Positions 1 to 7,208 of a stretch of 22,579 nt of DNA are shown here, one piece after another. Under the pieces are notes generated by a model that saw only the letters and a program-made list of their open reading frames with translations, had not been told where the DNA came from and searched no databases. The number at the start of each line of letters is the position of its first letter. The first letter of the stretch is position 1. The translations under genes were made by a program, and so were the position numbers. The stretch is from assembly GCA_031431235.1 (NCBI GenBank), contig JANPDA010000395.1, forward strand, positions 1 to 22,579, given 5' to 3'. This DNA is from JANNSW01 sp031431235. GTDB taxonomy: Bacteria > Pseudomonadota > Alphaproteobacteria > Rhizobiales > Hyphomicrobiaceae.

Positions 1-51
1 CCCGGTCGAGAGAAACCCATACCGAACGCTGAGTCTCGAGGAGAATATTTC

Positions 52-168
52 ATGCCTAACATGTCGGACGCGCGGCGCAAGCGCATACAAGCCAAACAAC
101 GCAAGGCGAAGAATACTATGAAACGGGTGGCCAAAGTGGCCAAACGCAAGCTCAATAGCTCGAGTTGA
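52..168 (+). CDS. Small, highly basic hypothetical protein (38 aa)
   Basis: The frame opens at ATG 52 after a good Shine-Dalgarno (AGGAG at 39-43, 8 nt before the start) and closes at TGA 166-168. The 38-residue product contains about 14 Lys/Arg, in runs such as ARRKRIQAKQRKAK and KRVAKVAKRK. It has no acidic cluster, no signal peptide and no membrane segment. It would form an amphipathic basic helix, which suggests nucleic-acid or ribosome binding, but that is inference; I do not recognise the family. A second in-frame ATG at 61 would give 35 aa, but the first ATG sits at the better distance from the ribosome binding site. A weak hairpin (CGGCC 175-179 / GGCCG 188-192) lies just downstream. 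Confidence 0.6.
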   Translation: MPNMSDARRKRIQAKQRKAKNTMKRVAKVAKRKLNSSS

Positions 169-537
169 CATATCCGGCCCGAAGCGAGGCCGACCAGAGC
201 TCTGCTGACGGCAATACTACATAGGGACCGGAAATCCGCTCCCCAACAGCATTCGATACCTTCGTAATTGCCATCGACTGGCTGTGAGGCCTTCCCCTCT
301 TGCCGATCGACGGATTTGCGTCGGTCGACGACCCGCGCTTGGCTCATGTCGCAGGTTTTGCACGCACCCCGCCATGCCAGCGCCCCTTCCAATCGCCCGG
401 CCGCACCCCATATCATGCGTCGAGCTAGGCCCGCGCGACGCCGTTCCAGGGTCGCGCCGGCTAGGTTTGGCCCATTCAACGACGGCGCTTGCGCTCGTGC
501 CCATTGGGGCGAGGCTCGCGTGCCGAGGAGGGAAGAC
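169..537. other. Intergenic region upstream of clpB
   Basis: This stretch of about 370 bp holds no convincing gene. The clpB frame stays open upstream to 268, but the residues encoded there do not resemble ClpB, and a strong ribosome binding site stands directly before ATG 538. The only sites I can support are a weak hairpin at 175-192 and the heat-shock-like promoter at 384-413. Confidence 0.6.
384..413 (+). promoter_or_regulatory. Candidate RpoH (sigma-32) promoter for clpB
   Basis: CCCTTCCA (384-391) and CCCCATAT (406-413) are separated by 14 bp. The downstream box matches the sigma-32 -10 consensus CCCCATNT completely. The upstream box is only a partial match to CTTGAA. It lies about 125 bp before the clpB start, and clpB is a classical heat-shock gene. 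The weak -35 limits confidence. Confidence 0.4.
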
Positions 538-3126
538 ATGAATTTCGAGAAGTATACCGATCGCGCCCGTGGCTTCGTGGAGTCGGCACAAAGCCTCGCC
601 TTGCGCGAGAGCCATCAGCAGTTCACCCCAGAGCATGTTCTGAAAGTCCTGCTCGACGATCCAGAAGGGCTCGCCGCCGGTCTGATCGAGCGCGCGGGCG
701 GCCGTCCGGGAGATGCCCTCGTCGCCGTGGAGCAGTCGCTTGCAAAGATGCCGCGCGTCTCGGGCGGTAGCGGCCAGCTCTATCTGGCTGCCGCAACCGC
801 TCGCGTGTTCGCCGAAGCAGAGAAAGTCGCCAAGAAGGCCGGCGACAATTTCGTGACGGTCGAGCGGCTGCTGCTGGCGCTAGCCATCGAGAAGGAAGCG
901 GAGGCTTCGCGCATCCTGGCGCGGGTCGGCGTCACGCCACAGGCCCTCAATCAGGCGATCAACGATCTGAGGAAAGGTCGAACGGCTGACAGTGCGTCTG
1001 CCGAGCAGTCCTATGACGCGCTGAAGCGCTACACCCGCGACCTGACGGAGGCCGCTTCCGAAGGCAAGATCGATCCGGTGATCGGGCGCGACGAGGAGAT
1101 CCGCCGCACCATGCAGGTGCTGTCGCGGCGCACGAAGAACAACCCCGTGTTGATCGGCGAGCCGGGCGTCGGCAAGACCGCGATCGCCGAAGGCCTCGCC
1201 CAGCGCATCGTTCAAGGCGACGTGCCCGAGAGCTTGCGCGACAAGAAGCTGCTCGCCCTCGACATGGGCGCCCTGATCGCCGGCGCGAAGTATCGCGGCG
1301 AGTTCGAGGAGCGCCTCAAATCCGTGCTGTCGGAGGTCCAGTCCGCCGGCGGCAAGATCATCCTGTTCATCGACGAGATGCACACTATCGTCGGCGCCGG
1401 CAAGGCGGATGGCGCCATGGATGCCTCGAACCTGCTGAAGCCCGCACTCGCCCGCGGCGAGCTCCACTGCATCGGCGCAACCACCCTCGATGAGTACAGG
1501 AAGCACGTCGAAAAGGATGCGGCCCTCGCCCGGCGCTTCCAACCCATCTTCATCTCCGAGCCGACCGTCGAGGACACGATCTCGATCCTGCGCGGCCTGA
1601 AAGAGCGCTACGAGCAGCACCACAAGGTGCGCATCGCCGATTCCGCGCTGGTCGCCGCCGCAACTCTGTCCAACCGCTACATCACCGACCGGTTCCTCCC
1701 CGACAAGGCGATCGACCTCGTCGACGAGGCGGCTTCCCGCCTCAGGATGCAGGTGGATTCCAAGCCCGAGGAGCTCGACAGCGTCGATCGCGAGATCATG
1801 CGGCTGAAGATCGAATCGGAAGCCTTGAAAAAGGAGACCGACACTGCTTCGAAGGACCGCCTGCAGAAGCTGGAGCGCGAGCTGAGCGGTCTCGAGGAGC
1901 GCAGTCAGGGTATCACGCTGCGTTGGCAGTCCGAGAAGGACAAGCTCGGCAAGGCGGCCGACCTGAAGAAGAAGCTCGACGCCGCCAGGAACGATCTCGC
2001 GCTCGCCCAGCGTCGCGGCGAGTTCCAGCGCGCCGGCGAATTGACCTATGGCGAGATCCCCAAGCTCGAATCCGAGCTTGCCTCGATCGAGGAAAAGGGC
2101 GGTGGCGCCGGCCTGATGGAAGAAGCGGTCACGCCAGACCACATCGCCGGCATCGTCTCACGCTGGACCGGCATCCCCGTCGACAGGATGCTCGAAGGCG
2201 AGCGCGACAAGCTCATCCGCATGGAGGAAGCGCTCCACAAGCGCGTGATCGGTCAGGATGAGGCGGTCACCGCCGTCTCGACCGCTGTCCGGCGTGCGCG
2301 TGCGGGCCTCCAGGACCCCAACCGGCCGATCGGCTCGTTCATGTTCCTCGGCCCCACCGGCGTCGGCAAGACCGAGCTGACGAAGGCCTTGGCCGCCTTC
2401 CTGTTCGATGACGAGCACGCCATGGTGCGCGTCGACATGTCGGAATACATGGAGAAGCACTCGGTCGCCCGGCTGATCGGCGCGCCTCCCGGCTACGTGG
2501 GCTACGAGGAGGGCGGCGCGCTGACGGAGGCCGTCCGCCGCCGGCCCTATCAGGTCATCCTGTTCGATGAGATCGAGAAGGCCCACCCCGACGTCTTCAA
2601 CGTGCTCCTGCAGGTGCTCGACGACGGGCGGCTCACGGACGGCCAGGGCCGCACGGTCGATTTCAAGAACACGCTCATCATCATGACGTCGAACCTGGGC
2701 TCCGAATACCTGATCGACCAGAGCCAGGATGCGGGCAAGCTCAAGGAGCTGGTGATGGGCGCGGTCAAGGCCGCGTTCCGGCCGGAGTTCTTGAACCGGC
2801 TCGACGAGATCATCCTGTTCTCGCGCCTCGAGCGTGGGCAGATGACGGCGATTGTCGACATTCAGCTCGCCCGTCTCGCCAAGCTCCTGGTCGATCGCAA
2901 GATCGTGCTCGAGCTCGACGACAAGGCGAAAGTCTGGCTCGCCAACCAGGGCTATGACCCGGCCTATGGCGCCCGCCCCTTGAAGCGGGTGATCCAGAAG
3001 GCGGTGCAGGACCCGCTCGCCGAGCTGATCCTCAAGGGCATCGTCCACGACGGCGAGACCGTGCGCGTGACGGCCGGACGCGACGGCCTCGTGATGAACG
3101 GCACGGTGGTCAGGGCGGCGGCTTAG
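538..3126 (+). CDS. clpB: ATP-dependent disaggregase ClpB
   Basis: This is the cytoplasmic Hsp100 disaggregase that works with DnaK/DnaJ/GrpE to pull polypeptides out of aggregates. The 862 residues match the usual family length (about 857-865). In order, the protein has a Clp N-domain (from MNFEKYTDRARGF), AAA+ module 1 with Walker A GEPGVGKT at 207-214 and Walker B IILFIDE at 274-280, a charged coiled-coil middle domain at about 400-530, and AAA+ module 2 with Walker A GPTGVGKT at 605-612 and Walker B VILFDE at 673-678. The middle domain separates ClpB from ClpA/ClpC. ATG 538 is chosen because GAGGAGGGA lies 5-10 nt upstream and the N-domain begins there; the longer open frame from 268 lacks family similarity. 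It appears monocistronic, with a candidate heat-shock promoter upstream and a strong hairpin 12 bp after the stop. Confidence 0.98.
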   Translation: MNFEKYTDRARGFVESAQSLALRESHQQFTPEHVLKVLLDDPEGLAAGLIERAGGRPGDALVAVEQSLAKMPRVSGGSGQLYLAAATARVFAEAEKVAKKAGDNFVTVERLLLALAIEKEAEASRILARVGVTPQALNQAINDLRKGRTADSASAEQSYDALKRYTRDLTEAASEGKIDPVIGRDEEIRRTMQVLSRRTKNNPVLIGEPGVGKTAIAEGLAQRIVQGDVPESLRDKKLLALDMGALIAGAKYRGEFEERLKSVLSEVQSAGGKIILFIDEMHTIVGAGKADGAMDASNLLKPALARGELHCIGATTLDEYRKHVEKDAALARRFQPIFISEPTVEDTISILRGLKERYEQHHKVRIADSALVAAATLSNRYITDRFLPDKAIDLVDEAASRLRMQVDSKPEELDSVDREIMRLKIESEALKKETDTASKDRLQKLERELSGLEERSQGITLRWQSEKDKLGKAADLKKKLDAARNDLALAQRRGEFQRAGELTYGEIPKLESELASIEEKGGGAGLMEEAVTPDHIAGIVSRWTGIPVDRMLEGERDKLIRMEEALHKRVIGQDEAVTAVSTAVRRARAGLQDPNRPIGSFMFLGPTGVGKTELTKALAAFLFDDEHAMVRVDMSEYMEKHSVARLIGAPPGYVGYEEGGALTEAVRRRPYQVILFDEIEKAHPDVFNVLLQVLDDGRLTDGQGRTVDFKNTLIIMTSNLGSEYLIDQSQDAGKLKELVMGAVKAAFRPEFLNRLDEIILFSRLERGQMTAIVDIQLARLAKLLVDRKIVLELDDKAKVWLANQGYDPAYGARPLKRVIQKAVQDPLAELILKGIVHDGETVRVTAGRDGLVMNGTVVRAAA

Positions 3127-3137
3127 CAACCGGCCAA

Positions 3138-3164
3138 GGTAGCAGGCACATCGTGCCTGCTACC
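3138..3164. terminator. Strong hairpin between convergent clpB and the quinone reductase
   Basis: GGTAGCAGGCAC (3138-3149) and GTGCCTGCTACC (3153-3164) form a perfect 12-bp stem closed by a 3-nt ATC loop. It starts 12 bp after the clpB stop and 56 bp beyond the stop of the opposing gene. It can act in both directions, but no T run follows, so it may be only a 3'-end stabiliser or pausing hairpin. Confidence 0.6.
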
Positions 3165-3219
3165 GCCACAGGCTTGCCCGATCGAAATGGAGCGTCAGCG
3201 ATCCGCAGGATCGGATCGC

Positions 3220-3960
3220 TCAGACATTGCGCTGCACCACCGAGCGCGCGAGGACGCCCGGCTTCAGGCGCTCGTCGGTGCCGTAATCCTCTGCCGGATG
3301 GAAGAACAGCTTCGGCGTCCTGTCGAGCTCGACCAAGCGCTTGCGATAGGCTTCGAGATAGGCTTGGCGCCCGCCCGGCCCGACGCGACCCGGCATATAG
3401 GCGATGAACGGCGGCAGGACATCGAAGCCGGCGTAGCGCAGCAACCCATTGTGCAACGGCCACAGGACGGCGAGGATATCGCCGTCGATGCCGTCGGGCG
3501 CATAGGTGTCGGCCGAGGTTCCAGTTGTCGCGGCGACCATGGCGGTTTTGCCGCGAAACATGCCCGTATCGTATTTCCGGCCCCCCACATAGGCAAACCC
3601 GCGGGCAAACACCCGATCGGCCCATCCCTTCAGGATTGCCGGCATGCCGAACCACCAGACCGGAAACTGGAATATGACCAGATCCGCCCGCCGGAGCTTG
3701 TCCTGCTCGGCCACGATGTCGGGCGCGAGCGTCCCCGTCTCGTAAGCTTTGGTCTGCTCCGTGGCGATGCTGAGAAAATCGGCGTCCGCGCGCTCGCCCG
3801 TGAAATCCCCCGCTCCAACCACGGCCTTGAACCCCATAGCGTAAAGGTCGCTGACGACGACCTCATGGCCTGCGCCCTGCAGCGTCTCGACGGCCGCGTC
3901 CTTCATCGCGCCATTGAAGGATTTTGGCTCGGGGTGCGCGTAGACGACGAGAATGTTCAC
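3220..3960 (-). CDS. NAD(P)H:quinone oxidoreductase, flavodoxin-2 fold family
   Basis: This is a predicted cytoplasmic FMN/FAD-dependent two-electron reductase of quinones or related electrophiles (NQO1/MdaB/KefF-like family). The 246 residues begin with the first beta strand and phosphate-loop region NILVVYAHPEPKSFNGAM. They also contain the family signature FPVWWFGMPAILKGWADRVF (99-118), followed by a glycine-rich TTGTSADTYAPDG segment. The start is taken as GTG 3960 because the flavodoxin fold begins immediately after it. The in-frame ATG at 4020 would add a hydrophobic stretch unusual for this family, and neither start has a clear Shine-Dalgarno. The gene lies downstream of tRNA-Glu on the same strand and converges on clpB. 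The exact substrate cannot be told. Confidence 0.85.
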   Translation of the reverse strand: MNILVVYAHPEPKSFNGAMKDAAVETLQGAGHEVVVSDLYAMGFKAVVGAGDFTGERADADFLSIATEQTKAYETGTLAPDIVAEQDKLRRADLVIFQFPVWWFGMPAILKGWADRVFARGFAYVGGRKYDTGMFRGKTAMVAATTGTSADTYAPDGIDGDILAVLWPLHNGLLRYAGFDVLPPFIAYMPGRVGPGGRQAYLEAYRKRLVELDRTPKLFFHPAEDYGTDERLKPGVLARSVVQRNV

Positions 3961-4128
3961 GATGATCGATCCGCGGAGGAGGACCAGGAGGATCGAGCCC
4001 GTGCCCGACCCAAACGCCATGCCGACAGGACCATAGCAACCACGACCGGCAGCCGAAATGGCCATCATCGCCACCACGCCACCGGTGGCTCTCGGTCGAC
4101 TGGCTCGCCCCGAAGCGGCTGAGCTCGA

Positions 4129-4204
4129 TGGCGCCCCGCAGGGGATTCGAACCCCTGTTACCAACGAGAGAGGCTGGTGTCCTAGGCCACTAGACGAGCG
4201 GGGC
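4129..4204 (-). tRNA. tRNA-Glu (anticodon CTC), CCA encoded
   Basis: Read on the minus strand from 4204, the sequence folds as a full cloverleaf. The acceptor stem GCCCCGC pairs perfectly with GCGGGGC, and the anticodon stem is CCAGC/GTTGG. The T stem AGGGG/CCCCT closes the loop TTCGAAT. The discriminator base is G and CCA is encoded (4131-4129). The seven-base anticodon loop CTCTCTC places CTC at 34-36, hence Glu. The D-arm (GTCTAGTGGCCTAGGAC) is of the Glu type. Position 37 is T rather than the nearly universal purine. Confidence 0.95.
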
Positions 4205-4223
4205 GGAAGCCAAACGAAGCAGT

Positions 4224-4253
4224 CCTATAGCGTCCCGCAGCCCACGCGATCAA
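4224..4253 (-). promoter_or_regulatory. Candidate sigma-70 promoter of tRNA-Glu
   Basis: On the minus strand TTGATC (4253-4248) is followed after 18 bp by TATAGG (4229-4224). Transcription would start about 10-13 nt before the mature tRNA at 4204, a normal distance for a tRNA gene. Confidence 0.5.
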
Positions 4254-4372
4254 GCACGAAGTGTCGGATTGGCCCAGCCGCCTCGATTGACACGCTCTGG
4301 GCGATGTGCAGCCTTCGCGACGAGGAGTGACCGTGCATTGCGTGATCCGCTGCGGGGTCGAGGGTGGGACAG

Positions 4373-5962
4373 ATGATGAATTGGCGGCGACAGCGCATCG
4401 GACAGCCGCCGCGAGTCGTCCGACCGATAGCCGGTCGCCTCCTCCTGATCGCCGCGCTCCTGCTTGCAGGCAACGCTCGGGCTGGCGAGCTCGGCTCCCC
4501 TTATCGGGCGGCGGGACGCTGTGGCGCCTACCCAAGGCTGCCCGTGTCGACGCCCGACGGCCTGTGCGTCGGCCTGGTGGCTGGCCCCGAGCATGGACTG
4601 AAAATGCCGCGCTCGATCGTGCTGATCGCACCCGGCCGCTTCCTCGTTGCCGACATGGGGAGCTGGGGCCACAAGGCCGGACGCATCCTCGCGCTCACAC
4701 TGCTTGCGGCCGGCGATGTTCGCGTCGAGACCCTGTTCGAGCGGCTCGACGTACCCCACGGACTCGCGCTTGGTCCCGACGGCCTCGTCTACGTGGGCGA
4801 GCAGGACGAGATCTGGCGCTTCGACCCCAAGCGCCCGGCCCAGACCCGCGAGACCCTCGTCACGGACTTTCCCGCCGAGGGCCTGCACCGCCTGAAGGCT
4901 CTCGTCTTCGACAGCAAGGGCGGCCTCATCGTCAATCTCGGCGCGTTCACCGACCGCTGCGAGCAGGGAGGCAAGGGGCGTCCGCAATGGCCCTGCCCGG
5001 CCGACAAGCCCGCGGCCAAGGAAGCCGCGCTGTGGCGCCTCACATTCGATCGGCCCGGCGGCCGGGTGAAATCCTTCGCTCCCCTCGCCCGCGGCCTCAG
5101 GAACTCGGTCGCACTCGCGGTCCATCCGGTCTCGGGACTGCTGCTCCAGGGCGAGAACAACATCGACCTGTCGGATCCCGCCAACCCACCCGAGGAGTTG
5201 AACGCCATCCGGGATGGCGCCCACTATGGTTGGCCCTATTGTGTCGGCATGGGCGTCGTCTTGCCCGACTATCGGCGGAGGAAGCCCGATTGCGGGCGCT
5301 ATCAGGCTCCCCTCGCCCTGCTGCCGCCGCACTCCGCGCCTCTCACCATGCGCTACGAGCAGGCCGGCGGTCTGCCGGGTCTCGCCGGCAAGCTCCTCAT
5401 CACCCTCCATGGCTATCGCGAGACCGGCCACCGGCTGATCGCCTGTGAGGTCGGACCCGACGGCTCTCCCGTCACCTCCGGGCAGGGCAAGATGGCCAAG
5501 TGCGAGGACGTGATCTCCAGCTGGACCCAACCGCTGGGATCTCCGGTCGGCCTGGCTCGCGCGGCCGACGGCAGCCTTTGGCTGACCGAGGACAAGAACC
5601 GCACGGTGATCGTGCTGATGCGGGAGGGCCGGCGGGAACCGGGCGCAAACGCTTCGCCAGGTCGAGAAGGCGTCCCCGAGAGGGCGAGCATGGCGCCTGC
5701 GGGATGGGCCGAATTCCAATCCAGGGTGCTGCAACGGCGGTGCGGCCAGTGCCACGCCCACCTCGCCACCACCAGTCCCGAGCAGGCTTGGCAATCGACG
5801 AATGAAGTCGGCTGGGTCGATGGACCCGAGGCCCGGCAATGGCTGATCGTCAGGGCCATGCTCGGCGAGGGCGTACGCCGCCCGATGCCGCCACCCAATG
5901 GCCTTGCCGCCAACCCCGACGATGCCGCAAGGCTCCGCGCTTTCCTCGCCACTCCCCGGTAG
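4373..5962 (+). CDS. Secreted sorbosone-dehydrogenase-like beta-propeller fused to a c-type cytochrome domain
   Basis: This is a predicted periplasmic sugar/aldehyde dehydrogenase of the PQQ-type glucose/sorbosone dehydrogenase family (six-bladed propeller). The 529-residue product starts with a signal peptide (Arg-rich N region, hydrophobic 23-33, likely cleavage after ARA at 37). Propeller signatures include VPHGLALGPDGLVYVGEQD and EELNAIRDGAHYGWPYC (274-290, typical of sorbosone dehydrogenases), as well as HGYRETGHRL. After a linker comes a heme c attachment motif CGQCH (457-461), with MPPPN at 505 as a possible sixth ligand, so electrons could pass within one chain to a covalently bound heme. 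ATG 4373 is chosen because AGGG lies 8 nt upstream; an in-frame GTG at 4364 is less well placed. Substrate and PQQ dependence are inferred from family only. Confidence 0.85.
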   Translation: MMNWRRQRIGQPPRVVRPIAGRLLLIAALLLAGNARAGELGSPYRAAGRCGAYPRLPVSTPDGLCVGLVAGPEHGLKMPRSIVLIAPGRFLVADMGSWGHKAGRILALTLLAAGDVRVETLFERLDVPHGLALGPDGLVYVGEQDEIWRFDPKRPAQTRETLVTDFPAEGLHRLKALVFDSKGGLIVNLGAFTDRCEQGGKGRPQWPCPADKPAAKEAALWRLTFDRPGGRVKSFAPLARGLRNSVALAVHPVSGLLLQGENNIDLSDPANPPEELNAIRDGAHYGWPYCVGMGVVLPDYRRRKPDCGRYQAPLALLPPHSAPLTMRYEQAGGLPGLAGKLLITLHGYRETGHRLIACEVGPDGSPVTSGQGKMAKCEDVISSWTQPLGSPVGLARAADGSLWLTEDKNRTVIVLMREGRREPGANASPGREGVPERASMAPAGWAEFQSRVLQRRCGQCHAHLATTSPEQAWQSTNEVGWVDGPEARQWLIVRAMLGEGVRRPMPPPNGLAANPDDAARLRAFLATPR

Positions 5963-6096
5963 TAACTCAGAGCGATCGAGTGGCTTCCTCAGTGGACTTG
6001 GCCTGTGCAATAGTCGCTTGCTGGCCGCGGGTTGGCCATCGATCGGTCGCGGTCGCAAGTGACCATCTCGGGAAGCGCAGGGGAGCGAGGTCTTGG

Positions 6097-7119
6097 ATGG
6101 CGGACATCTTCGAGCGCTTGAGCGGGCAATATGTCGGCATTCGCGGGTACGCTGTCGAGCTCGGCAAGTGGTATGCGAGGGCCAAGCAGCTCCTCGCTCC
6201 CATCATCGACAACCCGTTGTTCGACCGCCTCGTGCTCGTGCTGATCCTCGTCAACGCGACGACCTTGGGCCTGGAGACGAGCGACGTCGTCATGGCCCGC
6301 GTTGGTGGCCTGCTTCACGCCATCGACCAGATCATCATCCTCGTCTTCGTGTTCGAGCTCACGGCCCGCATGATCGTACGGGGCAAGGCCTTCTGGAGCG
6401 ATGGCTGGAGCATCTTCGATTTTCTCGTGGTGGCGATCACGATTCTGCCCTTCGCCAACAACATCTCGGTGTTGCGGGCGCTGCGGACCATTCGTGCGCT
6501 CAGGGTCATTTCCGCGATCCCCTCGATGCGCCGTGTCGTCAACGGGCTCTTTGCAGCACTGCCGGGCATGGGCTCGATCGTGATGCTGCTCGGCATCATT
6601 TTCTACGTGTTCTCGGTGATGGCGACGAACATGTTTGGAACGGAGTTTTCCAAGCAGTTCGGCGATGTCGGCTCTTCTGCTTTCACCCTGTTCCAGGTGA
6701 TGTCTCTGGATGGCTGGGCGGGCGACGTCGTGCGGCCGCTGATGGCACGCTACCCCTACGCCTGGATGTTCTTCGTCCCCTTCATCCTCCTCACCAGCTT
6801 CACCGTGCTCAACCTCTTCATCGGCATCATCGTCGATGCGATGCAGCAGCAGCACTACGAGCGGCTCGGCAAGACCGATCTGCTGGCCGCCAAGCGCATG
6901 GGCAAGCTCGAAGGCCTGTTCGGCTCGGAGAAATCCTCAGGCATGGCGGAGCCATCCAGACCAGCAGAGCCAAGGCCCGACCCGCGCTTCGATACGATGA
7001 TGGAAGAGCTGCGCCACCTGAAGGATGAGATCCGCTCGATGGCGAGCGCCGGCAATGCGCTGGTCGCAGCTGCCAGGGACAAGGCCATGATCGAGCCAGG
7101 TCCAAAGGATGCGGGCTGA
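6097..7119 (+). CDS. One-domain voltage-gated cation channel (NaChBac/BacNav family) with an atypical SLDGW filter
   Basis: This is an inner-membrane channel subunit expected to form a tetramer. The 340 residues carry S1 (FDRLVLVLILVNATTLGLET), S2 (IIILVFVFELTARMIV) and S3 (FDFLVVAITILP). S4 has four gating arginines at three-residue spacing (R127, R130, R133, R136). The S4-S5 linker contains IPSMRRVV, and S5 is followed by a pore loop and S6 (FILLTSFTVLNLFIGIIVDAM). The pore reads FTLFQVM-SLDGW-AGD, with S203, L204, D205, G206, W207 and D210. Classical bacterial sodium channels have TLESW here. A cytoplasmic tail ends in a heptad-like helix (DTMMEELRHLKDEIRSMA), as in the family's C-terminal coiled coil. 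ATG 6097 has GAGG 6 nt upstream; the frame is open further upstream without similarity. No partner gene is obvious. Confidence 0.93.
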   Translation: MADIFERLSGQYVGIRGYAVELGKWYARAKQLLAPIIDNPLFDRLVLVLILVNATTLGLETSDVVMARVGGLLHAIDQIIILVFVFELTARMIVRGKAFWSDGWSIFDFLVVAITILPFANNISVLRALRTIRALRVISAIPSMRRVVNGLFAALPGMGSIVMLLGIIFYVFSVMATNMFGTEFSKQFGDVGSSAFTLFQVMSLDGWAGDVVRPLMARYPYAWMFFVPFILLTSFTVLNLFIGIIVDAMQQQHYERLGKTDLLAAKRMGKLEGLFGSEKSSGMAEPSRPAEPRPDPRFDTMMEELRHLKDEIRSMASAGNALVAAARDKAMIEPGPKDAG

Positions 7120-7208
7120 TCTGCCATGCGCTCGTCGCGCTGGACGCCGATCGGCTGCGGGATCTAGCATCGCGGCTGGATTCCACGACCCGACGCCGAG
7201 GTGCGACC

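Noticed and set aside
268..537. N-terminal extension of the clpB frame by 90 codons
   Set aside because: The extra residues have no ClpB similarity and are Arg/Pro/Ala-rich filler; a strong ribosome binding site and the true N-domain start at 538.
880..2142. Long minus-strand open frame inside clpB
   Set aside because: Antisense shadow caused by GC-rich codons; composition is typical of a reverse frame (Leu/Ala/Gly/Asp-rich without motifs).
3961..4020. Longer start (ATG 4020) for the quinone reductase
   Set aside because: It would add a hydrophobic stretch before the flavodoxin first strand, with no better ribosome binding site.
4078..4089. GCCACCGGTGGC perfect palindrome as an operator
   Set aside because: Twelve self-complementary bases are not rare at this GC content and no second copy or regulator is nearby.
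4287..4292. Perfect TTGACA as a promoter for the sorbosone-dehydrogenase-like gene
   Set aside because: No acceptable -10 box lies 16-19 bp downstream (the sequence there is CAGCCTTC), so the hexamer alone is not enough.
4250..6058. 602-codon minus-strand open frame opposite the sorbosone-dehydrogenase-like gene
   Set aside because: The plus-strand frame has signal peptide, propeller and heme motifs; the reverse frame has none.
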